From a virus, in the IMG/VR virus record IMGVR_UViG_3300042293_000738, positions 1 to 20,957 of that record: a stretch of 20,957 bases of DNA; one strand, 5' to 3'. The position numbers and the translations under genes were made by a program. Numbering within the stretch: position 1 is the first letter of the stretch; every line of letters begins with the position of its first letter. This document shows positions 7,792 through 14,553 of this stretch, piece after piece. The notes beneath the pieces were generated by a model, which saw only the letters and a list, made by a program, of their open reading frames with translations, was not told the origin of the DNA and made no database searches.

Positions 7792-8586
7792 TTAAAAGGT
7801 TCCACCAGCAAGCGGAGCCAGCTGAGTTAATGCCAATGCACTTTCATGTGTACCAGAATTTGTAATAACGTGTTTAATACCCGTAATATAATATGATCCA
7901 TTTGCTGATGGAGTTACAGCAGAATATGGTCTACTACTAATTCCATTTATGCGTAAATTTACAATAGATCCTACTTTGAGATTAAAATCACCTGCAATGG
8001 TTACATCAATTTTTGACCCATATTTTAATGCATCAATAAATTCTGCTCTTTTTACTGGTGTTTCAACAGGAGTATTCCAAAAAGATGCTACATTTAATCT
8101 AAGTTTAATATATGCCTCGTAATTAGGATTTACTTCAGGACATATACAACTATATGGTGCGGAAGGAGTTCCCCAAAGACAACCCAACCAGTCCGTACCT
8201 AAGACACTATTAATTTTAGTACACTCTTCATTGGGAGTATCAAAATATATATCTACCGGTTCAGATGAAGTAAATCTATTATTTGTTGGTGGACAACCAG
8301 TTGGGCCTTCCCATAGTGTAAATCCACCTGAACTCCCAGATGTACCAGCTGCACCACCAGGACTTCCAGATGTTCCGTCTACTGCACCCTTATAAAACCC
8401 AACGGCTTCAGCAATCTCCTGAACGCTAGGAAATTTTTCAAAACATTCTTCTATAGATCCAGGTGTACTTGTTACACCACGTGTAATAGATGAATTTGCA
8501 CACTCATATGTGTGTCTGCTTATAACAGGATAAAATGCTTCTTGTCCGTGATTTGTACCGTATGTATATATTTGTTTTGATGACAT
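7792..8586 (-). CDS. Baseplate hub, C-terminal-domain protein (gp27 C-half-like) with collagen-like linker
   Basis: This 264-aa protein has three parts. Residues 1-65 form a Cys-containing head. A Gly-rich collagen-like linker runs from 67 to 88, with GTSGSPGGAAGTSGSSGG within it. The C-terminal domain begins near 125. Its end (IAGDFNLKVGSIVNLRI, then SYYITGIKHVITNSGTHESA and LALTQL) resembles the last domain of T4 gp27 ([34 protein letters not shown]) and of late-control-D hub proteins. I infer that it supplies the outer domain of the hub ring, with the preceding gene supplying the rest. Eight or so cysteines are unusual for such a protein. AGGA precedes the ATG at 8586. It ends 32 bases before the gp25 start. 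The hub relationship is moderately sure, the split is inference. Confidence 0.55.
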   Translation of the reverse strand: MSSKQIYTYGTNHGQEAFYPVISRHTYECANSSITRGVTSTPGSIEECFEKFPSVQEIAEAVGFYKGAVDGTSGSPGGAAGTSGSSGGFTLWEGPTGCPPTNNRFTSSEPVDIYFDTPNEECTKINSVLGTDWLGCLWGTPSAPYSCICPEVNPNYEAYIKLRLNVASFWNTPVETPVKRAEFIDALKYGSKIDVTIAGDFNLKVGSIVNLRINGISSRPYSAVTPSANGSYYITGIKHVITNSGTHESALALTQLAPLAGGTF

Positions 8587-8600
8587 TTAATATCCTACTT

Positions 8601-10559
8601 TTAACATGTCCCATCTAATACATTTTCAATCCAGAATGAAGTTACTCGTGTTTTTGCATCAATCTGTTCAATACAGATTCTAGCAATGTGCGAAATATCT
8701 CCACCATCAGATCCAAATGTAGAGTTTATTGTTGATCCGATTGGTCTAAATTTGAATGATGCTAATGATGGGCTAACCCACCCAGGTGGTAAATACGCAC
8801 CAGATAAACCACGTTCATTTAAATTAATAGCCCAAGTATCATCTTGTTTCTCACTTGATTTGGTTGTTGGGTCTAAACACCATTTTTCTAATTGATGACT
8901 ATATGATGTGGCACCAGATACACCAGCAGATGCTCCAGAACTTCCACACGTTCCACACGTTACACCTTCATAACCCGGTTCAAATAATATTTTATTCCAT
9001 TTATACCTATAAAATTTAGCAGAACCTGGAAATATTGGATCAGATGCACCCGTTACACCATAGTAAGTGTTATCTGGTTCATATCTTTGTAATACAGCAA
9101 AGAAACAATCTTCTTTTTTCCCCATACAACATAAAGAATACATTACAAAATTTTGCGCTTCAATTTTTCTAATTTCTTCTAATCTACTTGCAGCAGCAGA
9201 TGCTCCTGATGGTCCAGATGCCCCAGCAAATACCTCATATCTAATATCCATAACTTTTTGTAAATGTGTTGCATCTCCACTTAAAAGAGAACCAGGAGTC
9301 ACACTATCTTGCTCCGGATAGTGTGGATGTATTGGAGTCAAATCAAACATATTTTTCCACATATCTGGACTATCTAAAAATGGCATAACTTCTTTTAATC
9401 CCATAAAATTTAAATTTTTATAGTTTAAATCGGTTCCATATTGATTGGACAACATGTTGGGAATTGATTTATCATTTGTTGGTATAGTTGGATCATAATA
9501 TCCCCAAGCATTTTCGGAAAGAATATGATCACCGCCATCTGGTGCCTGAGTTCCACGACCATCTATACTAACTATATCAATATTATATTTTTGACCGTCA
9601 TCTTGAAATTGAAACGTTAAATTTTTTAATGTAGTACTTTGTTGAGCTATTGCTAAATCACTTCCAGTAAAACCAGATGCACCAGAATCTAAAATAATAG
9701 AATCTAAGTATTTTGGTGTTTTACGAATATAATAATAATTTTTAGAAATCCATTGTAATGCTGGATTTGATGCAACAAAATAGGCTTTACGATATACTTT
9801 ACCATCAGATAATTTTTGTATTACGGAATCACCATCATAGACTGCTATGTTATTTGCATTTCCATACTCCGCATCTGATGTAATATCTCTTTTAAATGAC
9901 TTAAAGTTCACTGCTCCACCAAAAGAAGTCCAAAAAAGAAAATTAGGATCTCCATTTTTATCAATGGCTGATGTACTCAAATAATTCATCATTTCAATGG
10001 CATTATCTGGGGTAGTTTCATCTCCACTTCCATAGGGGGTCAGAGGTTTATATAAAAAGTAATTTGTCGCACTATCTTGATATCCTCTGGCTACTGAACC
10101 AAAAGTAAATTTTAATTGTGTTACAAATTCATCTACTGTATAAACTATAGGCTTTTTATATGTAAGTAATGCACTTAAAGATTTGGTAGAAAAGTACTTA
10201 TAATATGAATTAGTAAAATTAATTGCAACAATAGTATCATCGCTATCAGAAGCCGCATTATTGATATAAGATATACTTGTAATTGAACCTAAAATTGGAT
10301 CACCAGAAAAAAAACTAATTGAAATATACGAAAATCCATTTATAAACGTTACAATATCTTGTAAGTCAGTAACAATTAAACAACCGGTTGGTAAAACATC
10401 ATTAATATTTTCTACAAGTTCTAATCGTTCATATCTACATTGAGTATTTTGTCTAACAACATCAAATCCAGAATCTGGATTAGAATCTCGTGTTGCCAAT
10501 AAACTTATAGATTTTATTGTAGAATACGCAGGATTAAAACGTGAGTCAGTATTTGTCAT
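8601..10559 (-). CDS. Baseplate hub, gp27 N-terminal-half-like, enlarged
   Basis: This is a 652-aa probable hub protein. The first 230 residues follow the hub plan: beta strands with LVENINDVLPTGCLIVTDLQ, then FSYISISFFSGDPILGSITS, a VDEFVTQLKFTFG helix, and NFLFWTSFGGAVNFKSFKR at 206-224. The last is like the gp27 FVFVWQDIMGVNMMDYD strand pair. The remaining 400 residues hold no domain I can name. They carry short Gly-x-y inserts at about 292-299, 446-455, 501-506 and 532-550, and a Cys-rich patch (CCMGKKEDC near 477-485, CGTCG near 535-539). It lacks the usual hub C-terminal strand, which appears in the next gene. The ATG lies one base after the gp53-like stop (TGATATG), and the next gene follows after 14 bases. 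Confidence 0.55.
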   Translation of the reverse strand: MTNTDSRFNPAYSTIKSISLLATRDSNPDSGFDVVRQNTQCRYERLELVENINDVLPTGCLIVTDLQDIVTFINGFSYISISFFSGDPILGSITSISYINNAASDSDDTIVAINFTNSYYKYFSTKSLSALLTYKKPIVYTVDEFVTQLKFTFGSVARGYQDSATNYFLYKPLTPYGSGDETTPDNAIEMMNYLSTSAIDKNGDPNFLFWTSFGGAVNFKSFKRDITSDAEYGNANNIAVYDGDSVIQKLSDGKVYRKAYFVASNPALQWISKNYYYIRKTPKYLDSIILDSGASGFTGSDLAIAQQSTTLKNLTFQFQDDGQKYNIDIVSIDGRGTQAPDGGDHILSENAWGYYDPTIPTNDKSIPNMLSNQYGTDLNYKNLNFMGLKEVMPFLDSPDMWKNMFDLTPIHPHYPEQDSVTPGSLLSGDATHLQKVMDIRYEVFAGASGPSGASAAASRLEEIRKIEAQNFVMYSLCCMGKKEDCFFAVLQRYEPDNTYYGVTGASDPIFPGSAKFYRYKWNKILFEPGYEGVTCGTCGSSGASAGVSGATSYSHQLEKWCLDPTTKSSEKQDDTWAINLNERGLSGAYLPPGWVSPSLASFKFRPIGSTINSTFGSDGGDISHIARICIEQIDAKTRVTSFWIENVLDGTC

Positions 10560-10560
10560 A

Positions 10561-11409
10561 TCAATTATACTTAGTAGTCACAAATGAGGATTGAATTAGC
10601 CCAAGTTCACTTGGTGTATATGCTTGAATTATTTTAGATGTGTCAGCAACTGTTTGTGATACTGTAGAAGTGGTAGTGGTGGTTGCTGCAGCACCTTTAA
10701 CTGGAGGTGATTTTGGTAACAATTCATCAATGGTAACCTTGCTAGATGTACTGCCTTTAATGATTATCTTACCATCAGTACTTTCAACAATTTTAATAAC
10801 TTTTTGACCCAAAGTTGTTTTATTACCTGTATACCATCCCAACCGATTTGTAAAAGATCCATCTGTATTTTTTTGAAGAGCAATTACTTTTTCTGTTGGT
10901 GCCCCTACAACAATAAATGCAGGTCCACCTACTTGACTACCTATGACCATGTTGCCATCATAAAAAGATGATTCTTCAACTACAGCTAATGCACCATACA
11001 AATTATAATTACCAGTAAATCCATAACTGTATGATGGACCTATATTCCCAATACTAGGTAATAGTATACTCCCAACTGGCAACGCTATACCACCCGTAAC
11101 ATCATCTGGGTCATCAAATAAAGTTAAATTAATTTTACCTACAATACTTTTTTGAAATGTTATAGTATTTGGGGCTAATAGGTCAAATGGGTTAATAACA
11201 TTATTAGCTGCAACAAATGCCCATAAAGTATTAGTATCATTATAAAATTTATATGATGCTTCAATTAATGTTGTTTTATCATCAATATTAATTGTACCTT
11301 CATTTATAGGAGCATGCTCTACATCCAGATAAGTAAAAAAATCAGAAATACTATAAGTTCCAATAGAACTGGTAAAATTAATTTTAGGTAAGTTTTTAAA
11401 AAATTTCAT
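10561..11409 (-). CDS. 53: Baseplate wedge protein gp53-like
   Basis: gp53 clamps neighbouring wedges to the hub through a LysM-like domain. In the N-terminal third, DDKTTLIEASYKFYNDTNTL then WAFVAANNVINPFDLLAPNT (about 43-82) matches the gp53 core, in which a short helix and a W-(V/A)-(I/L)-x-x-NN-I-x-(N/D)-P-(F/Y) motif recur (T4: LYWVLLMCNDNYDPYYG). At 282 aa it is longer than T4 gp53 (196). The extra C-terminal part is beta-rich, with a Thr-rich linker near 240-250, and has no identified domain. Its ATG overlaps the gp48-like stop (ATGA), and its stop is one base before the hub gene. Length and extra domain make this a diverged member. Confidence 0.7.
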   Translation of the reverse strand: MKFFKNLPKINFTSSIGTYSISDFFTYLDVEHAPINEGTINIDDKTTLIEASYKFYNDTNTLWAFVAANNVINPFDLLAPNTITFQKSIVGKINLTLFDDPDDVTGGIALPVGSILLPSIGNIGPSYSYGFTGNYNLYGALAVVEESSFYDGNMVIGSQVGGPAFIVVGAPTEKVIALQKNTDGSFTNRLGWYTGNKTTLGQKVIKIVESTDGKIIIKGSTSSKVTIDELLPKSPPVKGAAATTTTTSTVSQTVADTSKIIQAYTPSELGLIQSSFVTTKYN

Positions 11410-12227
11410 GAGGAGGTACCAAAATAGGCGGTAGATATTTCAGATTTGGATCTAAGTGCATTTACGGATTCATCATATGTTCCAGTTTCAAATTCAGAAA
11501 AGACAAGACCCAGTAAAGTCATAGAAGAACCACCATTAGGAAGATATCGAACAACAGGATCGCTGGCATCATTTTTTTCTACTTTTACAGTTTCTAGAAC
11601 ACATACCATAGGTTCTCCTAACCAGTTTGCTGTTAAGTTTGCTTCTCCACCAAAGGCATCTACATTACCCTTTGTAACTTGTAGTGACCATAAATTTTGT
11701 GGATATGATCGTTCTGGTAATCCAGAAGCAACTGTTGGATATGAAGACTTTCTAAAGGTACCAACAATTTCTTCAATAGCGACACTATCTTCTTCATTTT
11801 TTGGTACAAGTAAATATTGAAAGAAATACTTTTTTCTTCCTTCAGATACCATAGTAGCTTCAGCAATATTACTAAATCTACGATATGTTGATGTAGCAAA
11901 CATACGTTCCCAATAAAATGTAGCCGGTTGAGCTGCACGTGCTAATACATTCATTGCACCCCCAGCACCACCCCCAGCATTTGCGATACCAGATCTAGTT
12001 AACATTGGTCCAACAGGATTGTTGTTACTTTGACCAAATTCATGTGCAATTAAATAGCCCGGTTCTTTGGGCATTGGTAACTGAAGGTGTGCAAAAGCTC
12101 TATTAATAACACCCCATCTTGTTCGTTCATTATTTTTTAAAGAATAATTTGCTGCAAAAAAGTTTAAAAATAATGGTTGTTCAGCTGCAGGAAGACCAGT
12201 GGGATATTTAAAAGAATATTTAGCCAT
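11406..12227 (-). CDS. 48: Baseplate tail-tube cap, gp48-like
   Basis: gp48 sits on the hub and forms the platform on which gp54 and the tail tube grow. The diagnostic part of this 273-aa protein is near 116-160: YRRFSNIAEATMVSEGRKKY, FFQYLLVPKNEEDSVAIEEI and GTFRKSSYPT. This is the R-(R/Y)-x-F-x-x-x-L-x-P-(R/K)-x-E-x-x-x-I block, with an F-(R/K) and YP end, seen in gp48-type proteins. NLWSLQV and VRYLPNGGSSMTLLGLVFSE follow the later strands. A Gly/Ala-rich stretch at about 84-95 is probably flexible. It is the first gene of the long leftward operon. A late-type box precedes it by seven bases, facing the gp4 promoter. A gp54 identity is the main alternative. Confidence 0.68.
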   Translation of the reverse strand: MAKYSFKYPTGLPAAEQPLFLNFFAANYSLKNNERTRWGVINRAFAHLQLPMPKEPGYLIAHEFGQSNNNPVGPMLTRSGIANAGGGAGGAMNVLARAAQPATFYWERMFATSTYRRFSNIAEATMVSEGRKKYFFQYLLVPKNEEDSVAIEEIVGTFRKSSYPTVASGLPERSYPQNLWSLQVTKGNVDAFGGEANLTANWLGEPMVCVLETVKVEKNDASDPVVRYLPNGGSSMTLLGLVFSEFETGTYDESVNALRSKSEISTAYFGTSS

Positions 12228-12234
12228 ATAGTAA

Positions 12235-12242
12235 TATTTAGA
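12235..12242 (-). promoter_or_regulatory. Late-type promoter for the leftward gp48 operon
   Basis: The minus strand reads TCTAAATA, then TTACTAT and ATG, matching the late consensus at 7 of 8 positions. It is the leftward half of a mirror-image promoter pair in the 35-base gap between gp48 and gp4. Confidence 0.5.
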
Positions 12243-12250
12243 GAAATTAC

Positions 12251-12257
12251 CTAAATA
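12251..12257 (+). promoter_or_regulatory. Late-type promoter for the rightward gp4 operon
   Basis: The plus strand reads CTAAATA, TTATT, ATG. It is the mirror of the leftward box (TAATATTTAG at 12232-12241 against CTAAATATTA at 12251-12260, 9 bases between). No Shine-Dalgarno fits between box and start. Confidence 0.5.
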
Positions 12258-12262
12258 TTATT

Positions 12263-12691
12263 ATGGCATATAGATCGGTTTTTAATCCAAAGAATATTAA
12301 AAAATATGCAGGAGATTCCTCTAAGATTGTCTGTAGATCTATGTGGGAAAGGAATGTCTGCAAATTTTGTGATGATCATCCAAGTATTCTTAAATGGTCT
12401 TCAGAAGAAATTGCAATCCCATATATCAATCCAATAGATAAGAAGATACACAACTATTTTCCAGATTTTTTAATTCAATTTAAAAACCACGAGGGGTTAC
12501 AAAATTGGATGATAGAAGTAAAACCAAAAAAACAAACCTTTTTAAAAGAAAATGCTTCTAAAAAAGAAAAAATTACATGGGTTATTAATAGTGCCAAATG
12601 GGATGCGGCTAATACCTATTGTTTAAAAAATAATATTGTTTTTAAAATAATTACAGAAAAAGATTTATTTACAAATGCCAACTCCAAATAA
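12263..12691 (+). CDS. 4: Head completion nuclease-like protein gp4
   Basis: The 142-aa protein (T4 gp4 150 aa) is needed to finish DNA-filled heads before tail joining and has a TnsA/restriction-nuclease-like fold. Family features are clear: NPKNIKKYAGDSSKIVCRSM then WER (T4: NPSKYAGDPSKILYRSSWE), ILKWSSEEIAIPYINPIDKK at about 42-61, then NYFPDFLIQF and MIEVKP. Candidate metal-binding residues are Glu48 or Glu49, Asp68 (PDF) and Glu85-x-Lys87 (EVK), a complete PD-(D/E)xK set. The ATG at 12263 is five bases after a late box. The 3' end overlaps the next gene by 17 bases. It is a confident assignment. It carries four cysteines in the first half, more than usual. Confidence 0.92.
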   Translation: MAYRSVFNPKNIKKYAGDSSKIVCRSMWERNVCKFCDDHPSILKWSSEEIAIPYINPIDKKIHNYFPDFLIQFKNHEGLQNWMIEVKPKKQTFLKENASKKEKITWVINSAKWDAANTYCLKNNIVFKIITEKDLFTNANSK

Positions 12692-13253
12692 TAATTCCAT
12701 CTTAACCATTAAAGACTTTTTTGATAGACACAAAGGACTTCAAAGAAATAATAGATTTTCTATGTCCTTTTTTAATTTACCGGAGGGACTTCCTGCTGTT
12801 CCTAATAATGATTTAAATCCAATTGCTATAACAATTGGATCCAGAGCAATTGATGGTATCGCTGATAACTTAGCTGGTTATGGTCCAGGTCGTACTGTAC
12901 CAAGATCACAAAAATTTCCACAGGGTATTATGTTATCGTTTCCGGTTACTAATGATAATTTTATTACTGATTTTTATGATGCATGGTTTAATAGAATATA
13001 TTCGGGTGGTAGACAACAAGGTGATTATAGTAAACCCTTTCAATTGTCTTTTTATGATGATATAATTGCAAATTCACAAATGAAAATAGATTTATTAGAT
13101 CCCAATGGAAATATAAATCGAAGTTTTACTTTCTTTGAAGTTTATCCAATTGAATCTTTACCATTGGAACTTAATATGTTAGATACAAATAGATATTTGG
13201 TTTATCAAGTGTTAATGATGTTTAGAGATTTTACTATTACAAAGGCGACATAA
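12675..13253 (+). CDS. Tail-tube-fold protein, baseplate tube initiator gp54-like (or gp19-like)
   Basis: The 192-aa protein has the tube-fold pattern. An N-terminal RNNRFSMSF strand is followed by LP-rich loops, ITIGSRAIDGIADNLAGYGP near 55-74, and VPRSQKFPQGIMLSFPVTND. The helix NFITDFYDAWFNRI precedes ...FQLSFYDDII, MKIDLLDPNG and FEVYPIESLPLELNM. It ends with the YQVLMMFRDF strand. The order (strand, F-P-x-x-x-x-x-F-P, helix with FYDAW, then Y-P-x-x-(I/L)-x-x-(L/I) and a final beta strand) is shared by T4 gp19 (163 aa) and gp54 (320 aa). Being beside gp48, gp4 and gp26 rather than downstream of the sheath favours gp54. It starts inside gp4, with weak AAAAGA upstream. It could instead be a second tube protein. 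Confidence 0.6.
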   Translation: MPTPNNNSILTIKDFFDRHKGLQRNNRFSMSFFNLPEGLPAVPNNDLNPIAITIGSRAIDGIADNLAGYGPGRTVPRSQKFPQGIMLSFPVTNDNFITDFYDAWFNRIYSGGRQQGDYSKPFQLSFYDDIIANSQMKIDLLDPNGNINRSFTFFEVYPIESLPLELNMLDTNRYLVYQVLMMFRDFTITKAT

Positions 13254-13256
13254 TTT

Positions 13257-13919
13257 ATGGATTTGTTTAATTCTTTAGAAAATTTATTACCAAAATATGA
13301 AACAGTATTACCTTTTTCAAAAGAAAAGGTATCCTTTACTCCATTTAGAGTAAAAGACGCTAAAAATATTTCTATTATTTTACAAGAAGATAATAAAAAA
13401 TTAGCATTAACTTCTTTAGTAGATTTGCTTAATACAAATATTAAAGGAACCAATATAATGAATTTATGTATTGGTGACGCAGAGTATTTGTTTTTACAAA
13501 TTAGATCTAAGAGTGTAGATGAACGACTAAATTTAATCTACAATAAAGAAAAACTACAAGTTTTTATTTCTGATATTAAAACAAGAAACAGTATTACCAG
13601 TGAAACAATACAATTAACTGATGATGTGAATATAATGGTAGAAACTCCTACCATACAAGATTTGCTTAAATTAAATACATTGGAAAAAGATGAATTAATT
13701 AAAGCATCTATTAAAAAAATAAGTGTAGGTGGAGAAATTTATTATGTTAATAAATTTGTAACAGAAAATTTACAAAAATTAATAGATAATCTTCCAATGA
13801 CCGTACTTCCAAAATTAGATGAGTTTATATTAAAACAACCTGAATTGTTTGTTACTCTACAAACACAAGAAGGTGATAAGGAGGTCAGTGGATTTTTAAG
13901 TTTTTTTACTTGTCGGTAA
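13257..13919 (+). CDS. 26: gp26-like baseplate/tail assembly protein (probable tail-assembly-chaperone first frame)
   Basis: The 220-aa protein resembles the T4 gp26 family (T4 base plate protein family, T4 gp26 208 aa). Evidence is VSFTPFRVKDAKNISIILQE near 25-44 and GDAEYLFLQIRSKSVDER at 73-90, with the D-(A/L)-E-Y-L-F-x-x-(L/I)-R-S-K-S-(V/I) signature. The remainder is alpha/beta with a helical C-terminus. T4 gp26 is needed for hub assembly. By position and family it may act as a chaperone for the tape measure, which is inference. It begins three bases after the gp54-like stop. Its last codons carry a candidate -1 frameshift signal (13878-13960) leading into the following ORF, giving a predicted fusion of about 285 aa. 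ATG is preceded by AAAGG about 10 bases upstream. Confidence 0.78.
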   Translation: MDLFNSLENLLPKYETVLPFSKEKVSFTPFRVKDAKNISIILQEDNKKLALTSLVDLLNTNIKGTNIMNLCIGDAEYLFLQIRSKSVDERLNLIYNKEKLQVFISDIKTRNSITSETIQLTDDVNIMVETPTIQDLLKLNTLEKDELIKASIKKISVGGEIYYVNKFVTENLQKLIDNLPMTVLPKLDEFILKQPELFVTLQTQEGDKEVSGFLSFFTCR

Positions 13920-13960
13920 AGTTTTTTGATCTTAAAGACTATTTTACTACAAACTTTACC
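13878..13960 (+). promoter_or_regulatory. Candidate programmed -1 ribosomal frameshift site
   Basis: Seen directly: AAGGAGGT at 13878-13885, a Shine-Dalgarno perfect for a typical 16S tail but followed by no usable start codon; T-TTT-TTT at 13901-13907, in the right phase (codons TTT TTT, residues 216-217 of the gp26-like protein); a 7-base spacer; then a perfect 10-bp inverted repeat GGTAAAGTTT (13915-13924) / AAACTTTACC (13951-13960) with a 26-base loop. The gp26 stop (13917-13919) lies in the stem. The -1 frame has its own stop at 13877-13879, so slipping must occur between there and 13916. Confidence 0.68.
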
Positions 13961-14113
13961 TTAATAAATAACTTTAATTGGAATTTAACTAATCTTGATA
14001 ACATGATATGGTGGGAAAGAGAAATTTATATTAAACTATTAATAGATTATCAGGATCAAAAAAAGCAAGAACATATGAATAACAGATTTGATATGGGAGG
14101 TATAAACCTATGA
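13910..14113 (+). CDS. Short overlapping -1-frame ORF, gp51 position (likely made as a gp26 fusion)
   Basis: Up to 67 codons lie in the -1 frame relative to the gp26-like gene and overlap its end. The first possible starts are TTG at 13910 and rare codons. There is no ATG until residue 32 (NM-IWWEREIY). The sequence has FNWNLTNLDNMIWWEREIYI then KLLIDYQDQKKQEHMNNRFD. This W-(N/S)-L-(T)-x-(L/I)-(D/E)-x-M-x-x-x-E-R-(E/D)-(I/V)-Y pattern is seen in small phage proteins at this place (gp51 in T4, GT-extensions elsewhere). I cannot place it firmly in the gp51 family. Two routes are possible: a free protein from TTG by coupling, or a C-terminal extension of the gp26-like protein by -1 frameshift, which the local signals favour. 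Its TGA overlaps the next ATG (ATGA). Confidence 0.6.
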   Translation: MSVKFFDLKDYFTTNFTLINNFNWNLTNLDNMIWWEREIYIKLLIDYQDQKKQEHMNNRFDMGGINL

Positions 14114-14529
14114 TAGACGATACAAATGGATTTTCAATTGATGTTGGAGCAGAACAACAAGCTTTTTCTGCTGCTCTAACACCATCTAGTATAGAATCAC
14201 CGGCAATAGTATCTTCAGCTGCCAACCAACCATTACCAGAATCTATAATTTATCAACCTACTAATGTAAATATATCGGAACAAACCAAAGCTGAAGTTTC
14301 TGTAGTTGCTTTAGATTTAAGAGTTAAATTTGATGCAGAGGATAGCTACAATAAACTCAAAGATGTTGTTGAGGGGGTTCAACAATCGGTATCAAATTCT
14401 AATGACAATCTAGGTATACCATACCCAAAAGCATCTAATGATTTTGAAGAACGACCTTCTTTAGAACAAACAAATTTAATTTTTGATAATCGAAAAGAAC
14501 GATTTTCTCAATATCCTAAGTGGGCATAA
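14110..14529 (+). CDS. Unknown 139-aa protein, last gene of the rightward tail operon
   Basis: I do not recognise it. The sequence is Ser/Asn/Gln-rich and low in cysteine. It contains TPSSIESPAIVSSAANQPLP at about 24-43, a possible helical stretch EDSYNKLKDVVEGVQQSVSN near 78-97, and a charged C-terminus ending RKERFSQYPKWA. No signal peptide or membrane segment is visible. ATG overlaps the stop of the gp51-position ORF (ATGA), indicating coupled translation, and GGAGGT lies about 10 bases upstream. In many phages the gene after the assembly-chaperone pair is the tape measure, but this one is much too short and not coiled, so the tape measure must be elsewhere. It could be a small hub or tail assembly factor. 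A perfect terminator follows two bases after its stop. Confidence 0.72.
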   Translation: MIDDTNGFSIDVGAEQQAFSAALTPSSIESPAIVSSAANQPLPESIIYQPTNVNISEQTKAEVSVVALDLRVKFDAEDSYNKLKDVVEGVQQSVSNSNDNLGIPYPKASNDFEERPSLEQTNLIFDNRKERFSQYPKWA

Positions 14530-14530
14530 A

Positions 14531-14552
14531 AAAAGCCCCTTACGGGGCTTTT
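14531..14552. terminator. Bidirectional rho-independent terminator between convergent operons
   Basis: A perfect 9-bp stem AAAAGCCCC / GGGGCTTTT has a TTAC loop and flanking A and T runs on each side. It lies in the 24-base gap between the rightward tail operon (stop 14529) and the leftward gp32 gene (stop 14554), so it can end both transcripts. Confidence 0.93.
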
Positions 14553-14553
14553 C

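Noticed and set aside
13888-13899. GTG just after the AAGGAGGT at 13878-13885 as a start codon
   Set aside because: That frame reads GTG GAT TTT TAA and stops after three codons, so the Shine-Dalgarno does not serve a normal start there.
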